A stretch of 64,000 bases of DNA from Absidia repens. Its lineage: Eukaryota; Mucoromycota; Mucoromycetes; Mucorales; Cunninghamellaceae. The stretch is from NCBI GenBank assembly GCA_002105175.1, contig MCGE01000023.1, positions 484,501-548,500 on the forward strand, read 5' to 3'. Position 1 is the stretch's first letter. Every line of letters begins with the position of its first letter. Below, in pieces: positions 10,444 to 22,112 of this stretch. Under the pieces are notes generated by a model, which saw nothing but the letters and a program-made list of their open reading frames with translations, had not been told where the DNA came from and searched no databases. The translations under genes were made by a program, and so were the position numbers.

Positions 10444-11951
10444 CTAGATAGCTATGGCTGTTCCATCTGATAAGCAACGATACTTTTGATGTCGCCAGGA
10501 GATTTCAGTTCCCACCATGGCATAAAGATACAAAGGGAGAGCCAGCACTTCCCGGGCTACCCAGGCACGTAGAAAATCAGGCCAATAATACGAAGGATTC
10601 TTTTTCGATGACGTCCGATAATAAGAGTTTCCATCACCGCCACTAACAGCAGCTGACGAAGAAAAAGAAGAGGAAGGAGAAGTAGATGCATCTAACAAAG
10701 TCCGATATATCCAATAGTCATTCATACACCAAGCCATCCAGTGGACGCCGAAAAAATATGCTATTGAAGTAAATGACAATGGCCAAAGGTGATGTGCAGC
10801 CCACGCTCCCATCAGTCCACATACAATTGACTCTGTAAAAGGTTCTGTCAAGGTTGCAGCTGTCACAATGTATTTCCGTAACCGCACCCATCTCGCCCGA
10901 CGCCCACAATATTCCTTTGGGGTTATTTTGCCCAGTACTTGACAAGCCATATCTGCTGACATTGCGTGGCGTAATCCTTGTGCCCAGAGTGCTTCCCCAA
11001 CAATGTTATCTTCCGCCATATACTTGCCAAACGCCATAAGTCCCCCAGCCTTGTCCAAGTCAGATCGTCGATACAGGTTAGATTTTCCCATGACACATGA
11101 AGCGATACCCACTGCATTGATGGCTAGATACATTTTGGCATGGTTCGTATTCAAAAACACCTGTTCCACTCGCGCTGCGTAGCTCGATGGTTGTGTAGCG
11201 ATAGGAAGATGATGAACAAGCCCAATTCCCGGTTTCTGTAATTCGTCCACCGATCGTCCAAGCGTGTTTTCATCCACATGTACATTTGAATCCAGGATCC
11301 AGATAATATCGTACTTTGCCGTATCATAAGACGTCACCATGTTGTTTATTTTCGGATTGATGCCCACGATTTGTTCCCCTGTCGATATATATGGATGTGA
11401 AACAACACGTATCAGCGCAATTTCTTCCACAGGTACCACTCTGTCACGTTTTTTTCTTACCGATAATTAATCTGCTGTCCACCTTGTTATATTCATTGAT
11501 CAAACGCTGCACTACTGGAATAGAAGGATCATCAGCGGAGGCCACCGAAAATATCAGTTCAAACTTGGGGTAATTTTGTTGAAAAGAAGATCGAAGATTG
11601 GCTTCAAGTTCAAGATCCAAACCTTTCATGGGACGCAAGATGGAAACACCTGGTGCACGAGAGGCTGGAAGACTAGATGACTTCGGCTTTGGTTTCTTGT
11701 TGTATCTTAGTTGTCTATAATATATATATATGAGAATGAAGTTGGTTATTAACTGACTGAATGAGGTTGGATCCGATGTGTTAAACATTACGCCCTGTTT
11801 TTTCACGCTCTCTTATCAATAGTTGATTCCATTCTTTCCGTGATGTATAAACTACTTACGTAACAGATTGTCCAAGTATACTAAGAATGACCATAAAGAA
11901 GTACCATGAAATAAACAAGTAGGCCAATGCGTCGTCCACTTGAAGAGTCAT
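10444..11951 (-). CDS. GCS: Ceramide glucosyltransferase (GT21, glucosylceramide synthase)
   Basis: Exons 11860-11951, 11461-11714 and 10444-11378 give 426 residues. The enzyme transfers glucose from UDP-glucose to ceramide on the cytosolic face of Golgi/ER membranes. An N-terminal membrane helix spans ~9-29. GT21 signatures are Asp92 in SADDPS (D1), Asp145 in ILDSNVHVD (D2), Asp238 in MAEDNIVGE (D3) and RRARW at 275-279, the (Q/R)xxRW motif. C-terminal hydrophobic segments (about 285-330 and 380-410) would anchor it. The joint LIIG-EQIVGINPK across the second intron restores the conserved family sequence. A 22 nt alternative intron with the same donor also keeps frame, but would insert ~20 non-conserved residues. 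A low-complexity Ser stretch sits near 345. Confidence 0.93.
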
Positions 11952-12361
11952 CTTTTTGCGTTTATAAGAGGGAGGTCGAATATATGAATAGAGAAGATCC
12001 AAAAAAATTAATGATGAAAAGAATAGAAAGTAAGAAGAATGACGATAAATGGAAAATCACAGCATAAAAATAAAATAAAAAGAACAGGTGAGAGAAAGAG
12101 CGAAAAAAAAAAAAAAAAAAAAAAGCGAAAACGAAAAAGGGGAGGATCAACTTCAGATTAAGACGAATACAAATAAATTGAGACGCAGTACAAATAAAAT
12201 TGGGACGAGGATAAATAGCCCCACGTCTAAATTTTACTTCACAGTGTCTGAAAAATTCTACAGGTGTCACTTCATCTCAATTGTCAATCTTTGATTTTCA
12301 AAATTTCAGACACCGCTTTAAGTTGTTCTTTTCCTACTGACCGCCTGAACACTGCTTTTTT
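11952..12361. other. Divergent intergenic region, GCS / FHA gene
   Basis: A 410 nt promoter interval between divergent genes. It contains an uninterrupted A-run at about 12104-12124. An inverted GCGG-type box (CCGC at 12313-12316) lies about 46 nt from the FHA start codon. Confidence 0.5.
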
Positions 12362-12654
12362 ATGGGAAGTATATATGATGAAACTAACAGTAAGGCGTAC
12401 ATTTTGATAGCTGACAAACCTCTTGTAATTGGAAGACTGCAAGTGAATAAACAAGATCAACGACTTAGTCGCTCTCATGGTAAGTTTTTTGTTCTAAACA
12501 GAACGCTAGTCATTCTCATTGGTGCTCAACTTTTTATTAGTGCAAATCACTCTGCTCAGTGACCAACGCTGCTTTGTCAAGGCTGTAAGCTGCACATGAT
12601 AAAAGAAAACTACTAATTAAGCAACTAGAAACTAACAAACTCGGTTTCTTTCTC

Positions 12655-12692
<38 letters not shown>

Positions 12693-13205
12693 GCAGATGT
12701 CAAGAAACCTTTGTACGTTAGATAATGCCATACTGCCCAGGAAACTCAACGAACAAGGCCAGGAAGAAGGTCAGGAAGTAGAAGCCTTCAATGGTCAGTG
12801 GATTCATTTATTACCTGTAAGTAATACGAAGAAGTGCTTTTATATGGTTTCCATGGCTCATGCAGATTTTTTTTTTCAAACTCGCCGGATATTTTCTAGG
12901 GAAAACTATACCCGCTTAAACTGACTTTACCAAAAGCAATGACAACACCAACGCCACGGAAGCCCTTTATGGAGCACAAAATGAAAACCAACTTGGGAAT
13001 TGACGACGATGAAACTGATAGCAGTGGAGATAGCGATGAAAATATGAATACCGTCAAGGAACAAAGTGATGATTCGATGGACGATAAAGAAAACGTTGAT
13101 GAAGTAAATATAACACCTTCTGAACAAGACCGTTATCCGTCCACGCCTGGTAGTATTATATCAACAGAATCAAGCTTACTTGGTGGTGAATCATGGTCTG
13201 ATTAA
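12362..13205 (+). CDS. Small FHA-domain protein (PNK/APLF/aprataxin-type FHA)
   Basis: Exons 12362-12479, 12541-12584, 12697-12816 and 12900-13205 give 195 residues. Residues ~12-110 form an FHA domain: LVIGRLQVN, the phosphothreonine-binding LSRSHVQI (R-S-H), then SDQRCFVKA, the N-x3-T-like stretch, and GQWIHLLPGKLYPLKL. The wording of these blocks is closest to the FHA domains of PNKP, APLF and aprataxin, which bind CK2-phosphorylated XRCC1/XRCC4 in DNA break repair. No kinase, phosphatase or HIT domain follows. The last ~80 residues are acidic (DDDETDSSGDSDEN) with a possible CK2-type signature. Intron 2 contains a 31 nt T-run (12661-12691). A stand-alone adaptor role is inference. An upstream coding exon is possible but not needed. 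Confidence 0.72.
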
Positions 13206-16179
13206 TGTTCAATATATATTCACGATGTCTTTGATATGGTCTCCTTTTACTTTAGTATCAGTAGCGTAGTTTAGATCATTTTATGATTGTAGTCATAGTT
13301 ATTGCTTGTCTATTTTGAAATGAAATAAATTGAACTTTTTTTACAGTACTTTTTTTTATGATATGGTATGATTAGACCGTGAGATCAAAACAAAACAAAA
13401 AATTAGGCAGATGGGGTTAATGAACAAGAAATACAAAAAGAAGTTACCTATTATTATCAATGACGGAATCCCATGCACACAACATGGGTAACCGCAGTTA
13501 TCCTTTCTTTTATCATATATACCAAAATTAGAGATTTATTTTACTAGAGAATAAAAGGTTTATCCCCGTCATATCATACTATTTCTAAGGTTAGAAGGAA
13601 CAAAGGTGGGAGTTTTACTGCTATAAAAGCGGTTTGAGCGTTTGATATTGATCCTCTTGGCTGAGTGCCCTGTTTTCATGCATCCGTCGCGATCAAGAAC
13701 CACACTTATGCCTATATTTGAAAAGTCAGTACAATAAACGGAGATGAATGTTTACAGTTTATTAACTTCAAATTGAGAAGAAGGTAAGATAAATTAAAAA
13801 TAAATTGGGATGAGCAAGAAATAAATAATAACGGGCGTTACAAAATATGTAAAGTAGCCTTAATTTTCAGTTTCCATCGTCCATAAAAAATTGCACTTCG
13901 TCTCAATTGAAACTTGAAAAACTGCAGTGGAAGTGGCAACATTCCAAGTCCGCCTTTGTGCACATACTTGCATCAGCTTTTTATTTTATACACGCAAGTA
14001 CTTTACAGTGAGGGTATATCCATTCGATAAGACAAACTAAACATATGAGAGATGATGTACAGGAAAAACAAAAATACAAAAGCATAGTTTATTCTCATGT
14101 AAATACAAACTATGATAACTAAATTAAACTGGTCTAATACTGATACTATGACGCATAAGATGAGTGTGTGGGGATGAGGGTATCTTGCTGTAGAATAAAC
14201 TTAACGTCAGATAAAATAGTTCAATCAAAGAGGATACGCTGGCTGGGCGACAGACTGAACTAGGCTGAGTCTGTCCTTGATGAGTCCAAACACATAATTA
14301 TAAGAGAACTACCATGCTGCCATTTTTTTAATGGTGGTTGTCACGATAATAGAACCAGCATGTTGATATTGTATCGTTTGATTGTTGTAGAAAAAGGAAA
14401 AAACAGGGGTACCCACCAAATCCTCCTCAAACTAAAATCGCAAAAATCACGGCAGACGGGATTTAAAATCGCCACCCCACCAAGAGGATATATATCCAAT
14501 TCCCGCTCACATGGATGTTTTATTTTTCTTTGCCAATTATTTTTCCCTCATCCTTTCTTGCTTCTTCTTTTTTCCCTCATCATTTTAACTTTTTTGGGGA
14601 TTATGATGATCTTAGATTAATGTCAGGACTAGTTTAGAACGGTTTTCAGCTAAGGGATTACAAGATGCATGGGGAAATCCTTTCATTTTGGATTCAGGAT
14701 TTAGTACCACCCATTAGTTTGCTTTTTAGACCCTTCATTAGCTTAGTTTAGACTTAGCTGCCCATAGATTGTATTGACATCTGAATAAAATATGTCTCTT
14801 TTTATATGCTTTAATAAATAATAATAAAAAATGGTCCATAAGTCTCTTTCATACATTCTACAATGAATCCCACTTTTACAATCTACACCCCATTTGATTA
14901 GCGTTGGCCGCTGTTGTACTTCATTAACAGATACACCTTTTCCTTTGCCCATGCCCTATATAATATATTAACTCTCATTTTACAATCATCCCTTTACATT
15001 ACCATTTACTTTTCATCAAATCTCACATCAGTCTCCCTGATACTTCCTCAAATATTTAGTCCCTTGTTTTCAGTTTTAGTATTTACCAAAATGTGTTCTT
15101 ATTAGCCAACCTAAAATATATCTTATAATAGACAATATCGTTATTGATGCTATTTTGTTAGAGCCCTGTTTAACATTTGTTTTTTAATTCACTTACGATA
15201 ATTATTTTCTCGATATTGAGCAGTGTGCACTATTTTCCTTTATATAGTACCCCACCCCTCAGAGACTCAGAGACTGGTTGACAATTCTGACCACTTGTTA
15301 TGAAAAGTGGTTGTATTATAGTTCTACCATCATATTATTAAACTAGGCTGTGCTGATAACGTAGCCAGTGCCGGGCTGAACATATCGTATATATCCCGGT
15401 CGTCTTTTTTTTCGCATTTATTTTGCGGGCGGCATAATCGAAAAAGAAGTCCTTCAATGTTGCATATATATTAAAGTGCAAAATGGTGAAGAGTGTTAAT
15501 TTCATTCAAAACCGTACTTCAATAACTTTTACTGGCACCAAATGCAGCAGATCAATTTTCCCTAAGTGTAAGAGTGCTTTGATTGAATATAATAAACTGC
15601 AACAATTAAGGTTTCACTACATCCTGCTGAACATACCCATTTGAACAGTGCAAACGATATCGCATAGTGAGATGATTTATCCCAGAAGTTAGTGATATCG
15701 TATATGTACATAAACTATACATTGCCTTCAATGGTCATGAGATAGTGAGACCATTTATATTCAGGTATATACACCTTGATAAGGAAAAACTAGATTGAGG
15801 ACGCGGACTTTGAACTTGGTGGCATGAATTTTCAGGGCAGCATTACCTGTTATTCGTGAATTACCATCAACATTTCAAACATCCCTGGCTGATTGATAAT
15901 TTTAATAAATGCACAATAATTTTCTGATGGTAGAACATACATATCGCTATGCAGAAGTTTTATTGCCGTGAAAAATAAAAATACCAGCAGAGATTCATGA
16001 AACATATATAGTTACATCACACATACACACATACACACAAAAAAATAGGAGACAAAATAAAAACATGTTTTTTATTGTTTTGTTGGATAGTAGCTAATAA
16101 CGCAGAAGACATGTATATAGGAAAACAAGGCAAGATAATACTAATAAACTACATTGGGATGGGTTGGGGTAAAACTATC
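13206..16179. other. Long intergenic stretch, no gene recognised
   Basis: A 3 kb AT-rich stretch between convergent genes. The short open frames at 14360-14620 and 14743-15105 fall in or beside an inverted partial copy of the dispersed repeat and show no protein motif. I found no tRNA, snRNA or transposase remnant. Confidence 0.6.
14480..14960 (-). repeat. Dispersed repeat, inverted partial copy C
   Basis: Read on the minus strand, this matches copy A: GACATATTTTATTCAGATGT, then CTAAACTAAGCTAATGA, ATTTCCCCATGCATCTTG, TTCTAAACTAGTCC and ATTAATCTAAG. On the plus strand at ~14450 there is also GACGGGATTTAAAATC, resembling the right-end motif of copies A and B in the opposite sense. Confidence 0.55.
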
Positions 16180-17508
16180 TTAATGGAATTTGCCAGGAAC
16201 AATAGGGTGAGAGGACGACAGACCACCATCAACAGCAAGAGCTTGACCATTAACATAGGAAGCTTCTTCACTGGCCACAAACGCAACAACAGCAGCAATC
16301 TATAAAATAAAAGAATAGTTTTAGTTTTGCAACTCCGTCATCTCTATCTCTATGACATTGACCTACCTCAGCAGCAATACCATAACGCTTGGTGGGATTC
16401 AATTGGCCAATCTTGTGAGTAGAACCACGTTCACGGGCAAAATCAAAGGTGGTCTTTGTCATTCCAGTTTCAATCAATCCCTATTAATAAAATAATGGTA
16501 TTGGCAATGTTATTATAGAATTTACGCTACAAAAGACCCCCCCCCTGTTACTTACAGGACAGATAGCATTGACACGGATATCGGTACCAGCTAATTGAGA
16601 AGCACCAGTTTGACACAAATTGATAACGCTACCATCCAAAAAAGACACTTTATATTAATTTCCTATGTTTTTTCGCCACAGTCCCTCCGCCACTTACGCA
16701 GCTTTACTAGCGGAATATTCGGGTGAGCCTGCACCGGATCGGATACCAGCAACTATGACATTAAAAAAAAAAACGAGTAGACGCACACATATTTAGATAC
16801 ACGAATCGATACTTCTGATTTTATTTATTTACCTGAAGCAGTGCAAATGATAGATCCACCTGATTTTTCCTTTCCACCCTTTCCAGTTTCCTTCATAGCC
16901 AGACTAGCATACTTGATACCAAGGAAAGCACTAGATCGATAAATAGCATCGTCATACCATATGTGAGTCTATTAGTCCCTTTCACAACGCCATGTCACTG
17001 TTATTTTACTTACCTGAGAGCATTGACCCGCATCATAAACATGAATGACTTTTCATCTTCATCGTGCAATCGAGAGCCAGTGGCCACACCAGCATTAGCG
17101 AAAAACACATCCAAGCGTCCATAAGCAGCCATAGCATCGTTGACGAGTTCTTTGATAGCTGTTTCCGAACCGGCGTCGACAGCTTTGGGAATACAATCAA
17201 TACCAAGCTTGCGAATTTCTTGAGCCAAGTCACCCAAATTGGTATCATAGAGATCAGTCACATAAATAGCCTTGGGTCCACGTTTGGCTAATGCATACAC
17301 GGTTGCTCGACTAGATGGAAAAAAAAAATTAATACACATAGAGAAAAGAAGAAGAAAAAACCATGGACAGTTATGCTTACCCAATACCGAGTAAAGATCC
17401 AGCACCAGTGACAATACAAATTTTGTCTTTCAATGAAGAACCGACGCTTGATAAGTGAGAAGCGAGTTGAGCAACGCGATCGTTAGCAGTGTTAGCAGGA
17501 GGAGACAT
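16180..17508 (-). CDS. Short-chain dehydrogenase/reductase (classical SDR)
   Basis: Seven exons (17381-17508, 17014-17310, 16833-16930, 16698-16752, 16556-16628, 16367-16480, 16180-16299) give 294 residues. The nucleotide-binding motif is [10 protein letters not shown] at 34-43. NAG is at 115-117, catalytic Ser at 174 (CTAS) and Tyr187-x3-Lys191 (YSASK), so the Asn/Ser/Tyr/Lys set is complete. Asp at the end of beta-2 (YVTDLYD, after an IYVTD strand) favours NAD(H) over NADP(H). The C-terminus has the usual [11 protein letters not shown]. Family members reduce or oxidise alcohols, ketones or 3-oxoacyl groups; the substrate cannot be read from sequence. A GCGGGATT-type box lies ~107 nt upstream (minus strand). 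Confidence 0.88.
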
Positions 17509-17993
17509 GATGATTGTGTGAGAATATTAAAAAAAGGAATTAATAAAAAAGAAAGAGCAAAAGAAATAGGTTTTGAGTGATATATTATATACCTTCCCCA
17601 CAATATTTGGAATCCCGCTGCCTTAAAAAGTCATGACTAAGGATATTTTCACAAATGCTAAAGAGTCAATGTATTGTATTGGTACGTGTTTCTTTATTGA
17701 TGTAATTATGAAAGGACACAGACAAGTAGGAAAAAAAGTATGAGAAGTAGAAGTAAAGGGTAAAATTGTCAAAAAAAAAAAAAAAGAGTGAATAGTGTGA
17801 AGCATAAAAACTAAGGTGTAAGGGGATAATGAATGGAATGGATAACAAAAAAAAAAAAAAACATAACAAAAAGCTAAAATAAAGAGGGAATAATGATGAG
17901 AATAAAAGGTTAAAAGGCTCGAGCAAAAAAGAAGAAAAAAAAATAGAGAGAAGATTCTATCTAGGGAAGGGAAAAAAAAGGCATGACTGTAGT
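17509..17993. other. Intergenic, SDR promoter and kinase 3' end
   Basis: A 485 nt gap between two minus-strand genes. It holds A-runs at about 17771-17784 and 17848-17861, and CAGCGGGATTCC (minus strand, CCGC at 17615-17618). Confidence 0.5.
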
Positions 17994-20900
17994 TTAAAAC
18001 CGAATGAAGGGCGATAATAGGCGGCGAGTCGAGTACTTCTGTTTCTTCGAATGTTTGTTGACAGGTGTAGTCTGATTGGTGGCAAATCCAGCTTGTTTTT
18101 CGTTAACCTGAATAGAAAATCGAAGATCCAATTCACCATTCCCAAAATCAAGTTGATCCAAATCAGAGCCGGTTCGAAGTTGTTGTTGCTGTTGTTGTTT
18201 CTGCCGTTGCTTGGTGCCAAAATGAGAAGGAGCGTGTGTTGAATGGTCTTTGTTGCTATCCAAAAAGAACATATCAGGAACCAAGGATGACTTGTGCATA
18301 AGCATCATCTCGTCATCAGCAGCATTCGTACTAGAAGAATCCGTGGTCATCGTCATGGTCATTTTTTTGGAGAGCATCGTGTCCATCGATCTATTTTCAT
18401 TCACCTGGTTGTTGCCATTGTCCTTATGGTCGTAATCGTCATTATTGTTGCTTCCACCAACTACATTATCTTCATGTGTATTCCTTCGTTTGATCGTACG
18501 TTCGTCTTCTTCGTGTTGCATCAAGGGTGAATCCAAATGGAAGCTGTCTACGTCCGAAAGCATACTGACACTGCCCCGTTTGCGAGCTGGTTGAAATGTG
18601 TTGTGCGGGGGTAATTGGTAGTCCATATTGTCGTCATTGCCGCTGGGGACAAGAGCATCCAAAGACATGTCGTTCGAATAGTGATGATCATGGTCGCTGG
18701 CCGGCAGAGACTCGTTGGATTTTGTTGCTGGTGGTGTTGGTGTTTGTGATTTGGTTGGCGTTGTGACAACAGTTATTGACTTGGTCGGCGCTAAATCTTG
18801 GTTAGGGAAAGAATAGTCTTCAAACACGTCCTGCATGTCTTGCGTCAAGTCCACTTGAGAACCCACGGGCGTCAGTGTGGGTGACATTTCCAAAAAGGCG
18901 GCATCAAAGTTGGCAAAATCGGTATGAGAAGTCAAGATGGGCACATAGGGAGGTTGTAAACGCTGATGGTAGACATCATCCCAAGAAATACCAGCAAAAT
19001 AGGGGTGGGACTTGATTTCATCCACACCTTGTGCACCCAGTCGAGTTCGAGGGTCACGATCCAAAAGCCCCGCCAAAAAATCAGCAGTGTCAAAATCAAT
19101 TTCAGGTAACCCATTTTCATCTTGTGCAGGAAATTCCAGCGGGTCTTCTAATACACGGCGATACATTTCCATATGATTATCGGCCCAAAAAGGAGTGATG
19201 CCAGCCAACATTTCGTAAAGAATAGTACCGTAACTCCAGTGATCAATGCCAAATGAATAAGGTTCACCAGTAAGCATTTCTAATGTCAATGTATACCGAA
19301 AGAAAAGTCGTCAGTCATCGATGATAAAGGTCCCCGGAATTTTTTTTTCTTTTTTCAACTGACCTGGACTCAGATATTCAGAGGTACCACAAAAAGTATC
19401 GGTGCAATCAGACTCGATCAACCATTTACTAAGCCCAAAGTCGGTCAATACCACATGGCCTTCCTTCGTCAAAAGAATATTTTCCGGCTTCAAATCACGA
19501 TACAGGACACCCAGTCGATGAAGTTCGCCGATGCCTTCAATCATTTCCGCTGCATAAAAGAGAGTACGTTGTTTGGAGAATGTCATGCATGTGCTCATCT
19601 GAGTTGCCAAATCGCCACCACAATAATAATCTGTCACCAAATAGAGTCGGTGAATGTCTTGGAAGGCAAGGTACAGTTTGGCCAGGTTAGGATGTCGAAT
19701 GTCAGCCAATGTAGCAAGGATTTCTCGTTCGGTCAAAGTGTGCGTTATTTCACGTTGTTCAATCACCAAGTCCTTGACAATGCTTTTTAAAGCATAAAGT
19801 TGATGGTTTACAGTAGATTTGACCAGAAAAACCTATTTTTAAAGTGGGGTAGAGTTAAGAAAAAGCATCTAGTTTTTCATTGTATGTGTGTAATCTTTAA
19901 TTTGTATTACCTTTCCCATACAACCTTTTCCGAGAACGGTCATCATATCAAAGTATTCAAGAGGGAAGGGTTGGCTGACGAGTACTTCATCTTCAAGTTG
20001 GTAATCAGCGGCAGTTGTTGGGGGTGATAATTGCTGAGGCGATTCCATTACTGGTATAGGTGGAGGAGACACAGAATCACGCAAAAGGTCACGTAGGGAT
20101 ACCATGTCATCCTTGACGGACAGAGACCGAGGCACCAGTTGAGCATCATCATCATCATCATCATCCATTCCCTGGTTAGCGCTATTGTGTTGTTGAGGAG
20201 ATGGCGGACGATTTTGATTTGTTATAGTGGTAAGTTGCTGATCTTCTTCCCCATCCGTGCTTGGGTTGATTTTTACATCGAGCACGTCGTCATCATGGTC
20301 GGACCGTGTTGCAGTTGAAGTTGGCGCCGTCAAGGGGGCTACGACTGGGATTTTCAAATCGGGCAAAGGCGTGTTGTTATTGTTGTTATCAATACCCTCC
20401 AAAGCAGACATTTTCGTTGGTAGTTTTTGATCTTCGTCCCGTTGAATCGACAAAAAATCACGCACAATAGTTGACTGGCTGACCACTGGATCCAATAGAC
20501 ATTGTTGTAAATAGCGTTCTACCTTTTCAGCATTTGTTTTCTTTTTCGAGTGGTGGCCGTGATGATGATGCAAAGAGGTGAATAATTGTCGAAGACTACT
20601 ACGCCGTTTAGCTTTTGTTGAAGTGTTGCGTTTTCGAATTTGCTTCTGTTGATCGAGAACTGGGAACGGGATCTTCACTTTGTGATAATGGCATTTTATC
20701 TAATCGATAGAAATATGTTAATACAGGGGATCATTTTTATTATTATCATGTGATTTCCAAAAGGGATGAGAGGGAGCGGAACGTAGGAGAAAAACTTACC
20801 AATTGATCAAATTCAACAAAGTCAGGGATATAGCGAACCAAGGAGAGCACATAAGAATCCGTTTGCACAATGACATTAAGCAACTAACACAAAAAAAAAA

Positions 20901-21049
20901 AAAAAAAGGTACAGTTGAATAATCTATAAACTTTTCAAAAAATGACTCTGTTATACTTTTCTTTTTACCTGAAGTGAATGCATGGAGGCTTTGCTGTCAG
21001 CAACTATTGCGGTTGTTTCGATAACAGCTATTGAAGGAAGCAAGGTCAT
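17994..21049 (-). CDS. PX-domain AGC serine/threonine protein kinase
   Basis: Exons 20969-21049, 20800-20883, 19911-20699, 19364-19832 and 17994-19279 give 902 residues. Residues ~25-130 look like a PX phosphoinositide-binding domain (YIPDFVEFDQL, then VERYLQQCLLDPVVSQS and FLSIQRD), with a basic insertion KAKRRSSLRQLF. A disordered linker follows. The kinase domain runs ~305-560: glycine loop GKGCMG (312-317), Lys334 (YALKS), YRDLKPEN (~429-436), DFG (449-451), T-loop TFCGT and SPE in place of APE. An AGC C-tail carries the hydrophobic motif FEDYSF (~627-632), a TORC2/PDK1-type regulatory site. A 270-residue Ser/Asp/Asn-rich tail follows. The layout resembles SGK3. Membrane recruitment through PX is family knowledge; the exact pathway is unknown. 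Confidence 0.87.
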
Positions 21050-22112
21050 CTTTGATCAGCACCAAAAAAGGAAGAAGGAAGCAAGCGTGAGTGTGCGGAT
21101 GTCAATGGAGCAGGAAGAGAGATAAATAACTAATAAAGATATCTATAAACAAAAGTCGATGTATATTGTTGCTATATGATAATAAAGAGAAAAAAAATTG
21201 GAGAGGAAGTGGGAGGGGGGAGTATATCACAAAAAAAAAGGAAAAAAAGAAAAGGATAAGCAGATAAAAAAAAAGCTCTCAATATTTATAATTTTATTGT
21301 CCGCTTACGAAGTGTGTGATAAAATGTCTTGGTTTCGAAAATGTGTACGATTCAATCCAAAACAAGACCACTTGTTACCAAAAGAAAAAATAAAAATAAG
21401 AAATTAATATATTACACGATGGTTGTATATTCATTTTGTTACCTAAGAGGTAGAATGAGAGAGAGTGAGAGAGTGAGAGAATATGAATGAAAAAGAAAAG
21501 AGGAGATAAAGGAAAGGGAATGGAAGGGAGAAAGAAAATATAGTGAATGAAAAAGAAAGGAATTGGAGCTTATGATATGTTGATATACTTTTAGAAGCAA
21601 AGAAGCTTCCAATAGCTTTTTTTGTTATTTTAAAGGGAAGGGGGAAGGAAGAGGAGGAAGAAGAAGAGAAATAGAATACTAAAAGATCGAGTTAATCACT
21701 GATATTTTCGGGTGCTCAATTTCTTTGTCAAACGTTACAGCTTATATTACTACTGTGAAGGGAGTGCAGTACTTTCTACAATTACTGTACATGCTGACTC
21801 TTCTACTGTTGTCAGATTCTCCTTTTTACATGATTGTTCGGGTTCAAGGCGCTATGTTATATTAGCATTGTATTAATGTTCATTATGATGCCTCATCAAA
21901 GAAAAGGCATTTTAAGTACCTTGGTCCCTGAATTTTTGATGCCTTACGATAAAGACAAAAAAAAAGCGGCGTTTTAAAAAGTACACCACGCACCACGCAA
22001 ATAATTTGATTTCCCGCTGTCTTCTTTTTTTTTTTTTTTTTTTTTGCTGTTTGGCTATCTTTTTGCTCTCTTACTCTCTCCTTTCCCCATCCTTGAAAAA
22101 AGTTTTGAAGAA
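21050..22112. other. Divergent intergenic region, kinase / TRS31
   Basis: About 1 kb, purine-rich on the plus strand between 21440 and 21680 (GAGAGAGTGAGAGAG-type). Close to TRS31 there are AGCGGCGTTTTAAA (GCGG at 21966-21969) and TTTCCCGC (22010-22017), an E2F-like octamer ~96 nt before the start codon. Confidence 0.5.

Noticed and set aside
11439..11460. A 22 nt ultra-short intron in the ceramide glucosyltransferase gene
   Set aside because: The same donor with an acceptor ending at 11379 gives an ordinary 82 nt intron and restores the conserved LIIGEQIVGINPK sequence.
14743..14952. 69-residue minus-strand open frame
   Set aside because: It lies within inverted repeat copy C and is not preserved in the other copies.
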